Origin: an uncultured Lachnospiraceae bacterium
GTDB taxonomy: Bacteria > Bacillota > Clostridia > Lachnospirales > Lachnospiraceae
Reading direction: 5' to 3'
DNA length: 14,325 nt
NCBI GenBank assembly: GCA_910585935.1
Contig: CAJUHN010000076.1
Location: forward strand, 1-14,325
Part shown: positions 14,273 through 14,325 of the stretch, piece by piece
Position numbering within the stretch: position 1 is the stretch's first letter
Layout: each line of letters starts with the position of its first letter
Made by a program: the position numbers and the translations under genes
The notes under the pieces: model-generated
Seen by the model: the letters and a program-made list of their open reading frames with translations, nothing else
Databases searched by the model: none
What the model was told of the DNA's origin: nothing

Positions 14273-14325
14273 ATTCCAAAAGAAGCCCCTTGGAAGACGT
14301 TGGTACTTAATGAGCAGTCCTGTAA
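14273..14325 (+). repeat. Structured palindromic element, copy E (cut by window end)
   Basis: The left part of a plus-strand copy: inner arm ATTCCAAAAGAAGCC (14273-14287), identical to A and D, then CCTTGGAAGACG, TTGGTACTTAATGAGC and the start of the inner hairpin (GCAGTCCTGTAA). The right half and the outer arm cannot be judged; the outer arm may extend left of 14273 (sequence AAATA, unlike A and D). Confidence 0.85.

Noticed and set aside
1..14325. The palindromic elements as integron attC sites
   Set aside because: attC sites conserve their outer ends (GTTRRRY and its partner) and vary in the middle. Here the middle is conserved and the ends vary, and no integrase or cassette array is present.
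1..14325. CRISPR array
   Set aside because: The repeats are long, dispersed, in both orientations and not regularly spaced; no cas genes.

Overview
The window reads as AT-rich chromosome of a low-GC, probably spore-forming Clostridia (Lachnospiraceae-like) bacterium. This rests on codon use, strong GGAGG-type ribosome sites, a hexuronate pathway of clostridial style, clostridial BIG2 repeats, and small Cys/Gly-rich and acidic proteins next to a prodomain-less subtilase. The species cannot be named from the sequence.

Layout. (1) 513-6236: a hexuronate catabolic cluster in two transcription blocks. uxaB (tagaturonate reductase) and uxaA (altronate dehydratase) are 16 bp apart. After a 700-bp interruption come a KDPG aldolase fused to a C-terminal VOC domain and kdgK (KDG kinase), led by a near-consensus promoter (TTGACA-17-TAATAT) and closed by a strong hairpin/T-run terminator. 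Together the four enzymes convert tagaturonate to altronate, KDG, KDPG, then pyruvate plus glyceraldehyde-3-phosphate. The isomerase (UxaC) and a transporter are not in the window. A cre-like site lies upstream of uxaB. (2) 6343-10959: a 1392-aa secreted protein with eight C-terminal BIG2 Ig-like repeats, preceded by a long leader that contains a strong ribosome site followed by a two-codon ORF (Met-Lys-stop). (3) 11084-13744: a 95-aa Cys/Gly-rich protein with a duplicated hydrophobic module, a small reverse-strand ORF, two small unrecognised acidic proteins (161 and 95 aa), and an intracellular-type S8 serine protease that probably starts at TTG. A promoter resembling the sporulation sigma-E type precedes the 161-aa gene.

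The most unusual content is a dispersed family of about 130-147 bp elements, with four complete copies (1-130, 3518-3664, 3838-3980, 13856-14001) and one cut by the window end (from 14273). All share a core of about 85 nt beginning CCTTGGAAGACG and ending GGAACGGAGCGARAGCGY. The internal helices are kept by compensatory and G-U changes that make sense on one strand only, which points to a folded RNA. Each core is enclosed by long outer arms that are complementary to each other at that locus but differ completely between loci. Copies alternate in orientation (+,-,+,-,+). Two of them, in opposite orientation, separate uxaBA from the aldolase-kdgK pair. I do not recognise the family. No transposase, reverse transcriptase or integrase is encoded in the window.
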